DNA of 34,173 nucleotides, from the NCBI GenBank assembly GCA_016218805.1, contig JACRCW010000103.1, forward strand, positions 1 to 34,173. Reading direction: 5' to 3'. A program made the translations under genes and the position numbers. The first letter of the stretch is position 1. Every line of letters begins with the position of its first letter. The notes under the pieces were generated by a model. The model made no database searches. It saw only the letters and a list, made by a program, of their open reading frames with translations, and was not told where the DNA came from. This document shows, one piece after another, positions 25,194 to 33,036 of the stretch. Source of the stretch: Deltaproteobacteria bacterium (GTDB lineage Bacteria > Myxococcota > JACRCW01).

Positions 25194-26035
25194 GCGAGCC
25201 CGTCAACAACGGTGGCAAGCCGGCCCCCGCGCCAGGTGGCAAACGCCAGCAGGAGGAGCGCCGCAAGTTCCTGCGCGCGGCGGTGGTGGGAACGGGTGTC
25301 GTCGGGTTTTCGCTGGCCGGGTTCCTCCCCGTGCTGGAGGATGACCACGGCCGCCGGCTGCGCCCACCCGGCGCGCTGGATGAAAAGGACTTCCTGGCCG
25401 CGTGCATCAAGTGCGGCCAGTGCGTGCAGGTGTGCCCCGTGGAGGCGATCCACCCGGCGGACCTGTGGGACGGGTTTGGCGTGGGCGTCCCGTTCATCGA
25501 TCCGCGCAAGCAGGCGTGCGACTTTGCGTGCGACGTGGGGCAGTGCATCCTGGCGTGCCCGACGGGTGCGCTGGAATACCGAAAGCCCGCGTTCCTGGCT
25601 GTGCGCCCCGGCGCCCAACTGCCCGCGCCGCCGGTGCTGCTGGCCAAGGAGAATGACCCCAACCCCACGCTGCAATTCAAGGAGCGCATGGGCGTGGCGC
25701 GGCTGGACCGCCCGGATGCGTGCCTCTCCGTGCTTGGAAAGGGCGTGAAAGGCCCCGCGCGAGGTGAGAGCTTCCGCGGATTGAAGCGCTACACGGACGT
25801 GGACCGCTGGAACCCGGTGCGCGTGCGCGAACACCCGTACGACCTGGAACGCTGTGACCTGTGCGTGCGCGAGTGCCCGATCAAGGGCGCCATCAGCATC
25901 CAGGCGGACGATACCGGGCGCCTCACGCCCACGGTGCACGCGGAATGCGTGGGCTGCGGCGTGTGTCAGATGATGTGCCCGGTGGAGCCGGCAGCCATTG
26001 TGGTGGACGCGCGCGGAACGTGGGGAGGTGCGTGA
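25190..26035 (+). CDS. nosG: NosG, NapG-like ferredoxin of the quinol-oxidising module
   Basis: 281 residues. The N-terminus has a twin-arginine motif (RRKFLRA, 24-30) followed by a hydrophobic segment, so a folded Fe-S protein exported by Tat, as for NapG. Iron-sulfur cysteines: CIKCGQCVQVC (72-82), C110/C114/C119/C123, CDLCVREC (222-229) and CVGCGVCQMMC (253-263), which fits four [4Fe-4S] clusters, though the third shows only three cysteines in the local motif. With NosH it is thought to pass electrons from menaquinol to periplasmic cytochromes. Starts inside the nosD stop (ATGA) and its stop overlaps the nosH ATG. Confidence 0.92.
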   Translation: MSEPVNNGGKPAPAPGGKRQQEERRKFLRAAVVGTGVVGFSLAGFLPVLEDDHGRRLRPPGALDEKDFLAACIKCGQCVQVCPVEAIHPADLWDGFGVGVPFIDPRKQACDFACDVGQCILACPTGALEYRKPAFLAVRPGAQLPAPPVLLAKENDPNPTLQFKERMGVARLDRPDACLSVLGKGVKGPARGESFRGLKRYTDVDRWNPVRVREHPYDLERCDLCVRECPIKGAISIQADDTGRLTPTVHAECVGCGVCQMMCPVEPAAIVVDARGTWGGA

Positions 26036-27012
26036 TGGGACGCCGCCTCGAAGACTTCCGCCGGATGCTGGGAGCCGAGCCGCGCCGCCCCGAACCGGGG
26101 GACTACTCACCCGGCGCGCGGCAGATTCATGACACCAAGAGGCTGAAGAAGTCCGACTTTGACGCGCTCAAGCAGGTGGCGGTGAAACACCGCGCCAACA
26201 AGCGCTGGCGCCGCCGCCGGTGGACCACGCTCATCGTCGTCAACCTGCTGTTCGTGCTGTCATACTGGCTGGATGTGCAGCTGGTGGAGGGATCGCTGTC
26301 GGGGTCGCGGTTCCTTGGTTTCCACATGATTGATGTGAATGCCGCACTTCAGCTGATGCTGGCGCACAAGCACCTCATCACCAACCTGCTCATCGGCACG
26401 GCCACCATTGCGCTGGTGTGGGGCGTGCTGGGCGGGCGGTCGTTCTGCTCGTGGGTGTGCCCGTATCACCTGCTGGCGGAATGGGCGGAAAAGCTCCACC
26501 TGCTGCTCGCGGCGAAGAAGATTGTGAAAGACCACCCGTTGCACCGCGGGTTGCGCGTGGTGCTGTGGGCGCTGTTTGCCGTGCTGGCGTACGGCACCGG
26601 GTACACCGTGTATGAAACCATCTCCCCGACGGGAATCCTCTCCCGCGCGATGATCTACGGCCCGGGCGTGGTGCTGTTGTGGATCTTTGCGCTGCTGGCG
26701 TTTGAAGTGCTGTACAGCCGCCGCGCGTGGTGCCGGTACATGTGTCCGGTGGGACTGACCTATGGCGTGGTGGGCACGGTTTCACCCGTCAAGGTCAGCT
26801 ATGACCTGTCCAAGTGCTTTCATGAACAGGATTGCCGCAAGGTCTGCCTGGTCCCGCACGTGCTGGACACCGTCGTGAAGGGCCGCGCGGTCACGGAGAT
26901 CGTTGACATTGGGAATGACTGCACGCGCTGCGGACTGTGCGTGGACACCTGTCCATCCGGAGCACTCCACTTCACCATCACCGGTGTCACCAAGCGCCGA
27001 ACAGGGGAATGA
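26035..27012 (+). CDS. nosH: NosH, NapH-like membrane quinol dehydrogenase subunit
   Basis: 325 residues. A basic cytoplasmic N-terminus is followed by four membrane helices (about 64-80, 112-132, 172-195, 207-227). Two CXXXCP motifs (C138/C142, C233/C237), the mark of NapH/NosR-type quinol oxidases, flank the last two helices. The C-terminus has two Fe-S sets: C261/C267/C271 and C296/C299/C302/C306 (CTRCGLCVDTC). ATG at 26035 shares one base with the nosG stop and follows GGGGAGGTG; an upstream in-frame start would read through nosG. Confidence 0.92.
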   Translation: MGRRLEDFRRMLGAEPRRPEPGDYSPGARQIHDTKRLKKSDFDALKQVAVKHRANKRWRRRRWTTLIVVNLLFVLSYWLDVQLVEGSLSGSRFLGFHMIDVNAALQLMLAHKHLITNLLIGTATIALVWGVLGGRSFCSWVCPYHLLAEWAEKLHLLLAAKKIVKDHPLHRGLRVVLWALFAVLAYGTGYTVYETISPTGILSRAMIYGPGVVLLWIFALLAFEVLYSRRAWCRYMCPVGLTYGVVGTVSPVKVSYDLSKCFHEQDCRKVCLVPHVLDTVVKGRAVTEIVDIGNDCTRCGLCVDTCPSGALHFTITGVTKRRTGE

Positions 27013-27016
27013 CGCG

Positions 27017-27907
27017 ATGATACGGCTCAGCAGGCTCACCAAGTCGTTCAAGCGGCTGCGCGCCGTGGACGCGCTGGACCTTGGGATTGAGAAGGGTGAG
27101 CGCATCGCCCTGGTGGGCTCCAACGGCGCCGGCAAGACCACCATGATCCGCTGCATTCTCGGCGAATACACATTTGAAGGCGATGTCGCGGTGGGCGGCA
27201 AGCATCCGCGGCGCGCCCGCAGCGAGGTGCTCGGGCGAATAGGTTTTGTCCCCCAGCTGCCACCGCCCCTCAAGATGCCGGTGAGCGAATTGCTGCGTTT
27301 CTCCGCCGCCGTTTCCGGACGCAAGGTGTCCGATATCTCGGAGATTGCCACGCGGCTGGGCCTGGATGTCACCACGTTTGCACGGCAGCCGTTCTTCAAG
27401 CTGTCCGGCGGGCAGAAACAGAAACTGCTGATTTCCATTGCGCTGGGACGGAACGCGGAGGTCCTCATCATGGATGAACCCGCTGCCAACCTGGACCCGG
27501 AAGCCCGCCACGCGTTCTTCACCCTGCTGGCTGAACGCGTCACCACCGCCACCATGCTCATCTCCAGCCACCGCCTGGACGAAGTGGCCGCGCTGGTGAA
27601 CCGCGTGATTGAGATGGACCGCGGGAAGATTGTGCTGGATGACAAAGTGACCGATTCACCGCTTACCGGCCTGCTGGCGTGCACCGTCACCCTGCGCCGC
27701 CCGGACCTCGCCATCGGGAAGGCGCTCACTGAGTGGAAGTTCACCCCGTCCGCCGATGGTCTGGTGTGGACGGGGAGTGTTGCCGGAGCGGACCGGTTGC
27801 GCTTCACGGGTCTGCTGTCACGGTATGTGGGCCTGCTCACCCGCGTGGCGCTGGATGAGAAACACAGCGGCGCCGGCAATGGCGTGGCGGAAGGTGCGGC
27901 GCCGTGA
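27017..27907 (+). CDS. nosF: NosF, ABC transporter ATP-binding protein
   Basis: 296 residues. All ABC elements are visible: Walker A GSNGAGKTT (34-42), Q-loop Q80, signature LSGGQ (129-133), Walker B LIMDEP (150-155) and H-loop H185. Residues after about 220 form a C-terminal extension. NosF powers NosY, together moving a sulfur species or otherwise remodelling NosD for CuZ assembly. The ATG at 27017 follows CAGGGGA; it starts four bases behind nosH and its stop overlaps the nosL GTG. Confidence 0.95.
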   Translation: MIRLSRLTKSFKRLRAVDALDLGIEKGERIALVGSNGAGKTTMIRCILGEYTFEGDVAVGGKHPRRARSEVLGRIGFVPQLPPPLKMPVSELLRFSAAVSGRKVSDISEIATRLGLDVTTFARQPFFKLSGGQKQKLLISIALGRNAEVLIMDEPAANLDPEARHAFFTLLAERVTTATMLISSHRLDEVAALVNRVIEMDRGKIVLDDKVTDSPLTGLLACTVTLRRPDLAIGKALTEWKFTPSADGLVWTGSVAGADRLRFTGLLSRYVGLLTRVALDEKHSGAGNGVAEGAAP

Positions 27908-28416
27908 GCCCGCACACTGCCTCCACCCCGCACCCGGCCATGCCCCGCATGGCCGACCTCCCCCACAAGGGGGGAGGCTACGCAGGGGCGGCAGGGGCGG
28001 TGATGCTCGCACTCAGCCTTGCGGTGGCGGCGGGCTGCAACACCGGGGACAAAGATGGGCCCGTTGACGTCATCTTTGACCGGGATGCGTGCGCCCGCTG
28101 CAGCATGATCATCTCTGACCGCCACTTCGTCGCCGAAGTGCGCGGCGGTCCCCGCCGGGAAGTCGCGAAATTCGACGACATCGGCTGCGCGATTACGTGG
28201 TTGGACGCGCAACCGTTTGCGAGCGACCCCACCACGCGGATTTGGGTCGCCAGGCTGGACGATGGCTCCTGGGTCGACGCGCGCGCCTCCCGCTTCGCCG
28301 GCGGCAAGACCTCCCCCATGGGGTACGGGTTCGCCGCGGTCATTGACACGGAAGGCGTGGATTTCCAGGCGGTCCAGCAGCACGTGCGGGCCATGGCCCA
28401 GCGGAGGAACAAGTGA
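27904..28416 (+). CDS. nosL: NosL, copper-chaperone lipoprotein
   Basis: 170 residues from the GTG that overlaps nosF. NosL binds Cu(I) and hands it to apo-NosZ. Family residues: the CxM motif in DACARCSMIISD (C66, M68), followed by the usual KFDDIGCA and the SPMGYGFAAV motif near the end. The lipobox Cys is probably C45 (VAAGC). From the GTG the leader before it is 44 residues, long for a lipoprotein; ATG starts at 27940 or 28003 are possible. The 27940 start keeps a basic n-region (R, H, K) and a hydrophobic core. The peptide DLPHKGGG in the leader comes from an imbedded palindromic repeat at 27957-27977. Overlaps nosY by GTGA. Confidence 0.9.
   Translation: MSPHTASTPHPAMPRMADLPHKGGGYAGAAGAVMLALSLAVAAGCNTGDKDGPVDVIFDRDACARCSMIISDRHFVAEVRGGPRREVAKFDDIGCAITWLDAQPFASDPTTRIWVARLDDGSWVDARASRFAGGKTSPMGYGFAAVIDTEGVDFQAVQQHVRAMAQRRNK
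27957..27977. repeat. Short palindromic repeat inside the nosL leader coding region
   Basis: Arms CCTCCCCC (27957-27964) and GGGGGAGG (27970-27977) with loop ACAAG. Palindromes reading DLPHKGGG or similar are, to my knowledge, widespread as dispersed extragenic elements in many GC-rich bacterial genomes. Here it lies in the first codons of nosL. Confidence 0.5.
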
Positions 28417-29240
28417 GTCACCTCGTCCTGACAGCCCGGCTTGACGTGCAGGAATCCGTCCGCGCCCGCTGGTTCCTCGTCTACGCGTTGATCTTCGGCG
28501 GCATCGTTGCCGCGTTCTTCGCATTTGGCGTCACCGAATCCCGCGTGCTGGGCTTCATGGGCCTGTCCCGCCTGCTGGTCACGTACATCCAGCTGGTCAT
28601 GGCCATCATGCCCATCTTCATCCTGCTCACCACCGTGCGCTCCGTTGCCGGTGACCGCGAAGCGGGCGTGTTTGAATACCTCCTATCCCTCCCGGTGGGC
28701 CTGGGCTCCTGGTACTGGGGCCGCATTTTCGGGCGTTTCCTCGTCGTGTTCCTGCCCGTGTTCCTGGCCATGCTGGGCGCCGCGGGCTGGGCCGTTTACC
28801 GCGAAATAGAAGTCCCCTGGAAGATGTTCGGCGTCTACACCGGCCTGATGGCCGCCATGTCCTGGTGCTTCTTGGGCCTGGGCATGTGGATCTCCACGCT
28901 GGCGCGCTCCACCGACGTGGCGCAGGGCGCCGCGTTCATGATGTGGCTGGTGTTCCTGTTGTTCCTGGACCTCATTCTCCTGGGCGTGCTCATCCAGGGG
29001 CGCGTGCCCGCCAACGCGGTCATTGCCATTGCGCTGGTGAACCCGCTGCAGGTGTTCCGCACCGGCGCACTGATGCTGTTTGATCCGCAGCTCGTCGTGT
29101 TCGGACCAGCCGCGTACGTGATTCACGACTATTTTGGCGGGCCCAACTTCATTGTGTACGCCATGGCCTATCCCACGCTGGTGGGCACGCTGGCCGCCGG
29201 CCTGGGCTACCTCACGTTCCGGCGGGGCGACCTCGTGTGA
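28413..29240 (+). CDS. nosY: NosY, ABC transporter permease
   Basis: 275 residues with six predicted membrane helices (about 22-40, 54-75, 108-127, 142-162, 172-195 and 246-266) and a cytoplasmic coupling region after the second helix (SVAGDREAGVFEYLLSLPVG) typical of ABC-2 permeases. It forms the membrane part of NosFY. GTG start overlapping nosL by four bases; its own stop overlaps the second nosD by GTGA. Confidence 0.94.
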   Translation: MSHLVLTARLDVQESVRARWFLVYALIFGGIVAAFFAFGVTESRVLGFMGLSRLLVTYIQLVMAIMPIFILLTTVRSVAGDREAGVFEYLLSLPVGLGSWYWGRIFGRFLVVFLPVFLAMLGAAGWAVYREIEVPWKMFGVYTGLMAAMSWCFLGLGMWISTLARSTDVAQGAAFMMWLVFLLFLDLILLGVLIQGRVPANAVIAIALVNPLQVFRTGALMLFDPQLVVFGPAAYVIHDYFGGPNFIVYAMAYPTLVGTLAAGLGYLTFRRGDLV

Positions 29241-30493
29241 CGCCCGCGTTCGCGCTCCTGGCCGCGGCGGCGCTGCCTCCGCTGCAGCCGCTCATTGATG
29301 CGGCTCCCCCGGGCTCCGTGCTGGTCCCGCCGCCGGGACGGTACGCCGGGCCCGTGGTCATTACGCGGGCCCTCACCCTGGACGGCGCGGGCCGCGTCAC
29401 GGTGGACGGGCAGGGCACCGGCAGCGTCATCACCATCCGCGCGGAAGGCGTCACGCTCAGGCGGTTGCACATCACCGGATCCGGCACCAGCCATGACCAC
29501 ATGGACGGCGCCATCACCGTGGAAGCGGACCACGTGGAAATCCGGCACAATGACCTGGACAACACGCTCTTTGGCGTGCAGGTGAACGCGGCGCACGGCG
29601 TGCTGGTGTGCGGGAACACCATCCGTTCCACGCGTGACGAGCCGGGCCTGCGCGGCGACGGCGTGCGCATCTGGAACGGGAACCACAACACGGTCAGCGG
29701 CAATGACATCGTGGAGGCGCGGGACGTGACGTTTGCCAACGCGCGGGACAACCTGCTGGCGGGCAACCGCGTGGCGCATGGGCGGTACGGGTTGCAGATG
29801 GTGTTCGCGCCGCGCAACCGCGTGGAGGATAACCAGTTTGAGAGCAACCTCACCGGCATCGCCGTGCTGTACTCGGATGACGTCGTGATCCGGCGCAACC
29901 GCGTGGTGGATTCGCAGGGCGTGTCCGGGGTGGGCGTGGTGTTCAAGGAGTCCAGCCAGGGCGTGGTGGAGGACAACGCGTTTGTGCGCTGCTCCGTCGG
30001 CGCGCGGACCAACTCGCCCACGCACCCGCTGAACGTGGTGTATTTCCGGAGAAACCTGTTTGCGCACAACACGGCGGGCATGGACTTCTACGGCGAGAAC
30101 GGTGGCCACGTGATTGAACACAACCGGTTTGATCACAACCTGGTGCAGGTCACGGTCAGCGCGCCCATGAGCGCGCGCGGCAACGGCTGGCTGGGCAATG
30201 AGTGGGATGATTACCAGGGTTTTGATCGCGACGGTGACGGCGTGGGGGACCAGCCGTATGAACGCTTTGCGTTTGCCGACCGCATCTGGCTGGAGACGCC
30301 GTCCGCCACGTTTTTCCGCAATTCCCCCGTGCTGGAACTGCTGGACTTCCTGGAACGGCTGGCGCCGTTCTCAAATCCGGAGCTGGTGCTGCGTGATCCC
30401 CGGCCGGCCATGACGGCCGCAGGCACGGGCCCCGCGGGACCCCCGCGCGAACGGCCCCGGTTCATTCCCTCCTGTCCTGGAGATGTGCCGTGA
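29237..30493 (+). CDS. nosD: Second NosD-like beta-helix protein
   Basis: 418 residues from the GTG coupled to nosY. The same right-handed beta-helix layout as the first NosD, with SVLVPPPGRYAGPVVI near the start, N-rich rungs (CGNTIRSTRDEPGLRGDGVRIWNG, HNTVSGNDIVEARD) and the end motif WDDYQGFDRDGDGVGDQPYERF. The N-terminus (TPAFALLAAAALP) is a short Ala/Leu signal with no basic residue. The two NosD proteins have clearly diverged, so this is an old duplication or a separate acquisition rather than a recent copy. Residues after about 395 are Pro/Arg-rich. Most nos clusters have only one nosD. It overlaps the next cytochrome gene. Confidence 0.9.
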   Translation: MTPAFALLAAAALPPLQPLIDAAPPGSVLVPPPGRYAGPVVITRALTLDGAGRVTVDGQGTGSVITIRAEGVTLRRLHITGSGTSHDHMDGAITVEADHVEIRHNDLDNTLFGVQVNAAHGVLVCGNTIRSTRDEPGLRGDGVRIWNGNHNTVSGNDIVEARDVTFANARDNLLAGNRVAHGRYGLQMVFAPRNRVEDNQFESNLTGIAVLYSDDVVIRRNRVVDSQGVSGVGVVFKESSQGVVEDNAFVRCSVGARTNSPTHPLNVVYFRRNLFAHNTAGMDFYGENGGHVIEHNRFDHNLVQVTVSAPMSARGNGWLGNEWDDYQGFDRDGDGVGDQPYERFAFADRIWLETPSATFFRNSPVLELLDFLERLAPFSNPELVLRDPRPAMTAAGTGPAGPPRERPRFIPSCPGDVP

Positions 30494-31212
30494 TGTGTCG
30501 TCGTCAGCTGGGTGCGTGGTGGGTGGGCGTGCTGGTGTTGTTGCCGTCCGGTGCGTCCGCGGGGCAGTTGGAGAACGGCAAGGACGTGTACGGCCCGTGT
30601 GCCGCGTGCCACGGCGCCAACGGTGAAGGCGGCAAAGGCGGCGAATACCCGCGCCTGGCGGGCCAGCCCCCGGTGTACCTGGTGGGGCAGTTGAAGTTGT
30701 ACCAGGAACGCAAGCGCTACAACGTGGCCATGTTCCCGTACACGGAGCCGCGTGAACTCTCCGAAGCGGACATGCAGGACGTGGCGGCGTACCTCACGCA
30801 GATCACGCTCCCGGCGAAAACACCCGTTTTCAAGGACACGGACAGCGCGCTGGACCGCCTGCTGGCCATGGAGCGCGTGCTGGTGGTGCCGCGCGTGGCC
30901 GGTGACGTGGAGAACGGGAAGGCGACCTTCAAGCGCAGCTGCGTGTCCTGCCACGGGCCGGAGGGACGGGGGAAGAAGAACAACCCCGTGCTCCTTGGGC
31001 AGTACCCGGACTACCTGCAGCGGCAGGTGGACGCCTTCCGCAAGGGTGACCGGCCGCATGACAAGAAGACCGCCGGGGAGGGCGTGTTCTTCAAGCTGGA
31101 GCAGAAGGACGTGGTGGACATCTTCGCGTACCTGACGGCCATCCAGGACAAGGACCCGGAGGTTCCGGCCGCAGGGTCGTCGACGGCGGGGAGCGGCGCA
31201 GCGGCGGAATAG
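30490..31212 (+). CDS. Third dihaem c-type cytochrome of the nos cluster
   Basis: 240 residues with a signal peptide (MMCRRQLGAWWVGVLVLLPSGASA). Two haem sites: CAACH (37-41) and CVSCH (151-155). The first domain has a candidate Met ligand (M81 in NVAMFPY). The second domain has no Met at all after its CXXCH; the segment where c4-type cytochromes carry the Met reads DRPHDKKTAGEG, with H190 the nearest alternative ligand. The C-terminus is Ala/Gly/Ser-rich. The start is GTG at 30490 (GTGA overlap) or ATG at 30493. Last gene of the nos run; no T-tract terminator follows. Confidence 0.87.
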   Translation: MMCRRQLGAWWVGVLVLLPSGASAGQLENGKDVYGPCAACHGANGEGGKGGEYPRLAGQPPVYLVGQLKLYQERKRYNVAMFPYTEPRELSEADMQDVAAYLTQITLPAKTPVFKDTDSALDRLLAMERVLVVPRVAGDVENGKATFKRSCVSCHGPEGRGKKNNPVLLGQYPDYLQRQVDAFRKGDRPHDKKTAGEGVFFKLEQKDVVDIFAYLTAIQDKDPEVPAAGSSTAGSGAAAE

Positions 31213-31227
31213 GCCAGGTTGACGTGT

Positions 31228-31252
31228 GGTCATTTTTGGACCAAAAATGACC
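31228..31252. promoter_or_regulatory. Perfect 25-bp palindrome just before the DUF4143 ATPase gene
   Basis: Arms GGTCATTTTTGG (31228-31239) and CCAAAAATGACC (31241-31252) around a single central A. It is strikingly AT-rich for this genome and ends two bases before the ATG at 31255. There is no T tract after it, so a terminator for the nos operon is unlikely. It could be an operator, an RNA hairpin occluding the start, or a recognition or insertion site. Confidence 0.6.
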
Positions 31253-31254
31253 GC

Positions 31255-32412
31255 ATGTACACACGGGATCTGGCGGGGCCACTGGGACGGCAGAAGCGGA
31301 GCGTGCTCCTCCTCGGCCCGCGGCAGACGGGCAAGTCCACCCTGGTGCGCGGGCTGCGTCCCGAACTCGAGATCAACCTCGCGCACGAGCCCACATTCCT
31401 GGAATTCGCGTCCAACCCGCGCGAGTTGGAACAGCGCCTGGCGGCTGCGCGACCGCGAACGGTGTTCATTGACGAGGTGCAGCGCCTGCCGAGCCTGTTG
31501 AACACGCTGCAGGCGCTGCTGGACGGCGGCAGCCGCACGAAGTTCCTGCTCACCGGTTCCAGCGCTCGCAAGCTGAAACGGGGCCGCGCCAACCTGCTGC
31601 CCGGCCGTGTGGTGTCCTTCAATATGGGTCCTTTAACGTCGAGGGAACTCGGCGACGCGTTCCGTCTCACGCAGGCGCTGGAAGAGGGGTTGCTGCCCGG
31701 CATCTACGCGGAGCCGGAACGCGCGCAGCGGCGCCGCGTGTTGCAGACCTACGCCTCCACGTACCTGCGTGAGGAGGTGCAAGCCGAGGCGCTCACGCGC
31801 CGCATTGAAGGGTTCTCCCGTTTCCTGAACGCGGCCGCGGCACGCTCCGGGCAATTGCTGGACTTTGCCAAGCTCGCCGCGTCGGCCGCGGTGCCGCGTC
31901 AGTCGGCCATCCGTTACTTCGAGATTCTCGAGGACACGTTGCTGGCGCGGCGGGTTGAACCGTGGACGCAGAACGCGACGGTGCGCACCGTGAAACACCC
32001 GCGTTTCTACTTCTTTGACACGGGCGTGCTGAACGGGCTGCTGCGCACGTTCTCCGCGTCGGCGCCGCGCATTGGCTCGCTGTTTGAGCACTTCATCCTG
32101 CATGAGCTGGTGCAGCGGGCGGAGAACGCCGGCGTCACCGTCCGCGTGGACCACTACCGGACCGAAGGCGGCGCCGAAGTGGACTTTGTGGTGACGACGG
32201 AAACGGGGGTGTTCGCGCTGGAGTGCAAGGCCACGGGGAACCTGGGCGCGGGGGACGTGCGCCACCTGCGTGCGTTCCGGGAGGCGTACGGCGGAAAGCT
32301 GTCCCGGTTGCGGTGCGTCCTGCTGCACACCGGAAACACGGCCAAGGCCGCGGACGGGATTGAGGTCCTCCCGTGGGCGCAGGGGCTGGCTGAGGTGGGT
32401 GTCGACGGGTGA
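31255..32412 (+). CDS. AAA_14/DUF4143-type ATP-binding protein
   Basis: 385 residues from the ATG at 31255. Walker A is GPRQTGKST (21-29), Walker B VFIDEVQRLP (70-79) and a sensor-like LLTGSS (98-103). The C-terminal DUF4143 part has the usual DTGVLNGLL and LFEHFILHEL motifs and ends in a nuclease-like core, AEVDFVV...ALECK (D310, E323, K325). This family is very common, often in multiple copies per genome, and its cellular role is not established. The ATG lacks a Shine-Dalgarno because the 25-bp palindrome sits there. An in-frame TTG at 31219 would translate the palindrome (CGHFWTKNDR). The codon choice and preceding AT-rich element suggest a mobile or recently acquired gene. Confidence 0.85.
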   Translation: MYTRDLAGPLGRQKRSVLLLGPRQTGKSTLVRGLRPELEINLAHEPTFLEFASNPRELEQRLAAARPRTVFIDEVQRLPSLLNTLQALLDGGSRTKFLLTGSSARKLKRGRANLLPGRVVSFNMGPLTSRELGDAFRLTQALEEGLLPGIYAEPERAQRRRVLQTYASTYLREEVQAEALTRRIEGFSRFLNAAAARSGQLLDFAKLAASAAVPRQSAIRYFEILEDTLLARRVEPWTQNATVRTVKHPRFYFFDTGVLNGLLRTFSASAPRIGSLFEHFILHELVQRAENAGVTVRVDHYRTEGGAEVDFVVTTETGVFALECKATGNLGAGDVRHLRAFREAYGGKLSRLRCVLLHTGNTAKAADGIEVLPWAQGLAEVGVDG

Positions 32413-32416
32413 CGGG

Positions 32417-32680
32417 CTACTTCACGACCCGCGGCATCCCCAGGCGCTTCTCAATGCGGTGGATGCGCTTCTCGTGGTCGCGGTAGCGGTCGCCGGAGAA
32501 CTCCAGCAGGTTGTCAAACCGCATCGAAAGGTCCGCGAAGCCCTTGGCGGTCTCGTGCGCCAGGTCGTCCACGCGGCCGGACAGGCCGTCCACACGCCCA
32601 TTCAGCGCCTGCAACTCCTTGCGGATGTCCCGCAGGATCTCCACCACCAGGTCGCGGGGTCCGCCTTCCTTGCGTGCCAT
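32417..32680 (-). CDS. Small coiled-coil protein
   Basis: 87 residues. A charged, mostly helical protein with heptad pattern (ALNGRVDGLSGRVDDLAHETAKGFADLSMRFDNLL) and a C-terminal segment RDHEKRIHRIEKRLGM. No signal or membrane segment. It resembles the protein at 5696-6157 in composition and in the final ER/IEKRL segment, so both may be members of one DUF-type family. The ATG at 32678-32680 is the first good start; a much longer frame continues upstream through the rpsL leader and is not coding. Converges with the DUF4143 gene, four bases between stops. These two could also form a small module. Confidence 0.6.
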   Translation of the reverse strand: MARKEGGPRDLVVEILRDIRKELQALNGRVDGLSGRVDDLAHETAKGFADLSMRFDNLLEFSGDRYRDHEKRIHRIEKRLGMPRVVK

Positions 32681-32832
32681 GGTCTTCACGCTACCGGCGC
32701 CAGCGGGCCCCGGCAACGCGCCCTCCCGGATCTCCGCCGTCCGCGGGATCTCCGTGCCTCCGGAAAAACCGTTGTCCCGCGCCACCTTCCGGATGCCGCT
32801 TCCGGGCCGGTCCTGCCGGCCGCCAATCCCCC

Positions 32833-32861
32833 TTGACGCTCCGTGTGAGTCCATGTAGAGA
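32833..32861 (+). promoter_or_regulatory. Candidate sigma-70-type promoter of the rpsL-rpsG-tuf operon
   Basis: TTGACG (32833-32838), then 17 bp, then TAGAGA (32856-32861); TGTAGA two bases earlier is an alternative. It is the best -35 element in the 387-bp gap between 32680 and rpsL. The predicted start point (about 32867) falls inside the left arm of the hairpin at 32863-32893, so either the hairpin or the promoter position is slightly off. Confidence 0.4.
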
Positions 32862-32862
32862 G

Positions 32863-32893
32863 CGCGCCCCCGCTGGGAAACCAGAGGGGCGCG
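32863..32893 (+). promoter_or_regulatory. GNRA-capped hairpin in the rpsL leader
   Basis: An 8-bp stem CGCGCCCC/GGGGCGCG (32863-32870 with 32886-32893), an internal loop CG/A, then CTGG/CCAG closed by a GAAA tetraloop. A stable, well-capped structure without a T tract, so not an intrinsic terminator. It could protect the 5' end of the message. Confidence 0.5.
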
Positions 32894-32939
32894 TGAACGG
32901 GCTCCATGCCCACGACGCGGTCGCAGTGATGCGGCGAAC

Positions 32940-32951
32940 GGCTCTTTGAAA
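32940..32951 (+). promoter_or_regulatory. boxA-like antitermination element in the rpsL leader
   Basis: GGCTCTTTGAAA is a close match to the rRNA/ribosomal-protein boxA consensus TGCTCTTTAACA, bound by NusB-S10 to make RNA polymerase termination-resistant. It lies 117 bp before the rpsL ATG in a strong-operon leader, where such an element makes sense. Its 3' half is also part of the long helix at 32946-33036. Confidence 0.5.
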
Positions 32952-33036
32952 CGCCCAAGGCGGTTGAGAGCCATCTCAGTATCTGGACGCGGCGCCGAGG
33001 GCGCGGTGGGCAGGTGAGGTGGCTCTGGCGTTTCAA
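32946..33036 (+). promoter_or_regulatory. Long-range RNA helix in the rpsL 5' leader
   Basis: TTGAAACGCC (32946-32955) pairs with GGCGTTTCAA (33027-33036), and directly inside it AGAGCCATCTC (32967-32977) pairs with GAGGTGGCTCT (33016-33026) with one G-U pair. The right arm is continuous over 21 bases and the left arm has an 11-nt bulge. A small GCGCC/GGCGC hairpin (32992-32996 with 33000-33004) sits within. The helix ends about 15 bases before the rpsL Shine-Dalgarno. Candidate autoregulatory or processing structure. Confidence 0.5.

Noticed and set aside
31213..31254. The 25-bp palindrome as terminator of the nos operon
   Set aside because: No T tract follows and it abuts the next start codon; an operator or translational role fits better, although a weak bidirectional terminator (A/T5 within the arms) cannot be fully excluded.
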